Positions 63,925 to 64,000 of a DNA stretch of 64,000 nucleotides are shown one piece after another (position 1 is the first letter of the stretch; every line of letters starts with the position of its first letter). A program made the position numbers and the translations under genes. Source of the stretch: Rhynochetos jubatus (Eukaryota > Chordata > Aves > Eurypygiformes > Rhynochetidae); assembly GCA_027574665.1 (NCBI GenBank), contig CM050649.1, positions 67,608,150 through 67,672,149 on the forward strand, written 5' to 3'. The notes under the pieces were generated by a model that did not search any database, was not told the origin of the DNA, and worked only from the letters and a program-made list of their open reading frames with translations.

Positions 63925-64000
63925 GTAAAGCACTGTATCTGTTTTGTTCAGTAGCTATAGGATCCATTTATCCAGCCAGTCTTAGGCTTCCCTCAGTCGG
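63925..64000 (+). other. MAP4K4: MAP4K4 intron 14, first 76 bp
   Basis: Begins gtaaag after the coiled-coil exon and runs out of the window. Nothing further is visible. Confidence 0.9.

Overview
This window is vertebrate nuclear DNA, most likely avian. It lies inside one large, intron-rich gene on the + strand. The bird (or at least archosaur/sauropsid) call rests on CR1 LINE 3' ends carrying the typical 'ttggaaggga' and 'catgggcaggga' words at about 15262-15316, 25654-25816 and 31489-31886. No bacterial-style gene organisation is present. Nearly all open frames other than the exons below look like chance frames in intron or repeat DNA.

The gene is MAP4K4 (HGK/NIK-type, germinal-centre-kinase IV subfamily of STE20 kinases). 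I could place twelve consecutive coding exons with GT-AG borders. They total 1359 nt and join without a frame break into 453 codons. In the numbering I recall for human MAP4K4 this is about residues 42-494. The covered part runs from just after the glycine-rich loop through the kinase core: Lys54, Glu69, gatekeeper Met105, HRD Asp153, DFG Asp171 and activation-loop Thr187. It then continues through the acidic linker into the first part of the long Glu/Arg/Gln coiled coil. Paralogues TNIK and MINK1 are excluded by several diagnostic stretches. The first two coding exons (N-terminus and P-loop) lie upstream of the window. The Pro-rich middle and the CNH domain lie downstream.

Layout: 1-12512 is the end of a large upstream intron, which includes a perfect 67-copy array of a 13-bp unit at 8764-9634. 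Exon 3 (57 nt) is at 12513-12569. A 27.8-kb intron follows (12570-40404), with all three CR1 fragments, several CpG-rich patches and a perfect 13-bp inverted repeat. Exons 4 to 12 are packed into 40405-54290. A 7.3-kb intron then precedes the two coiled-coil exons at 61585-61746 and 63838-63924.

I see no evidence for an undescribed multi-gene system. The most distinctive non-genic object is the 13-bp minisatellite. Secondary items are the CpG-rich intronic patch near 34.06-34.26 kb with a donor-like site, and two clean inverted repeats.
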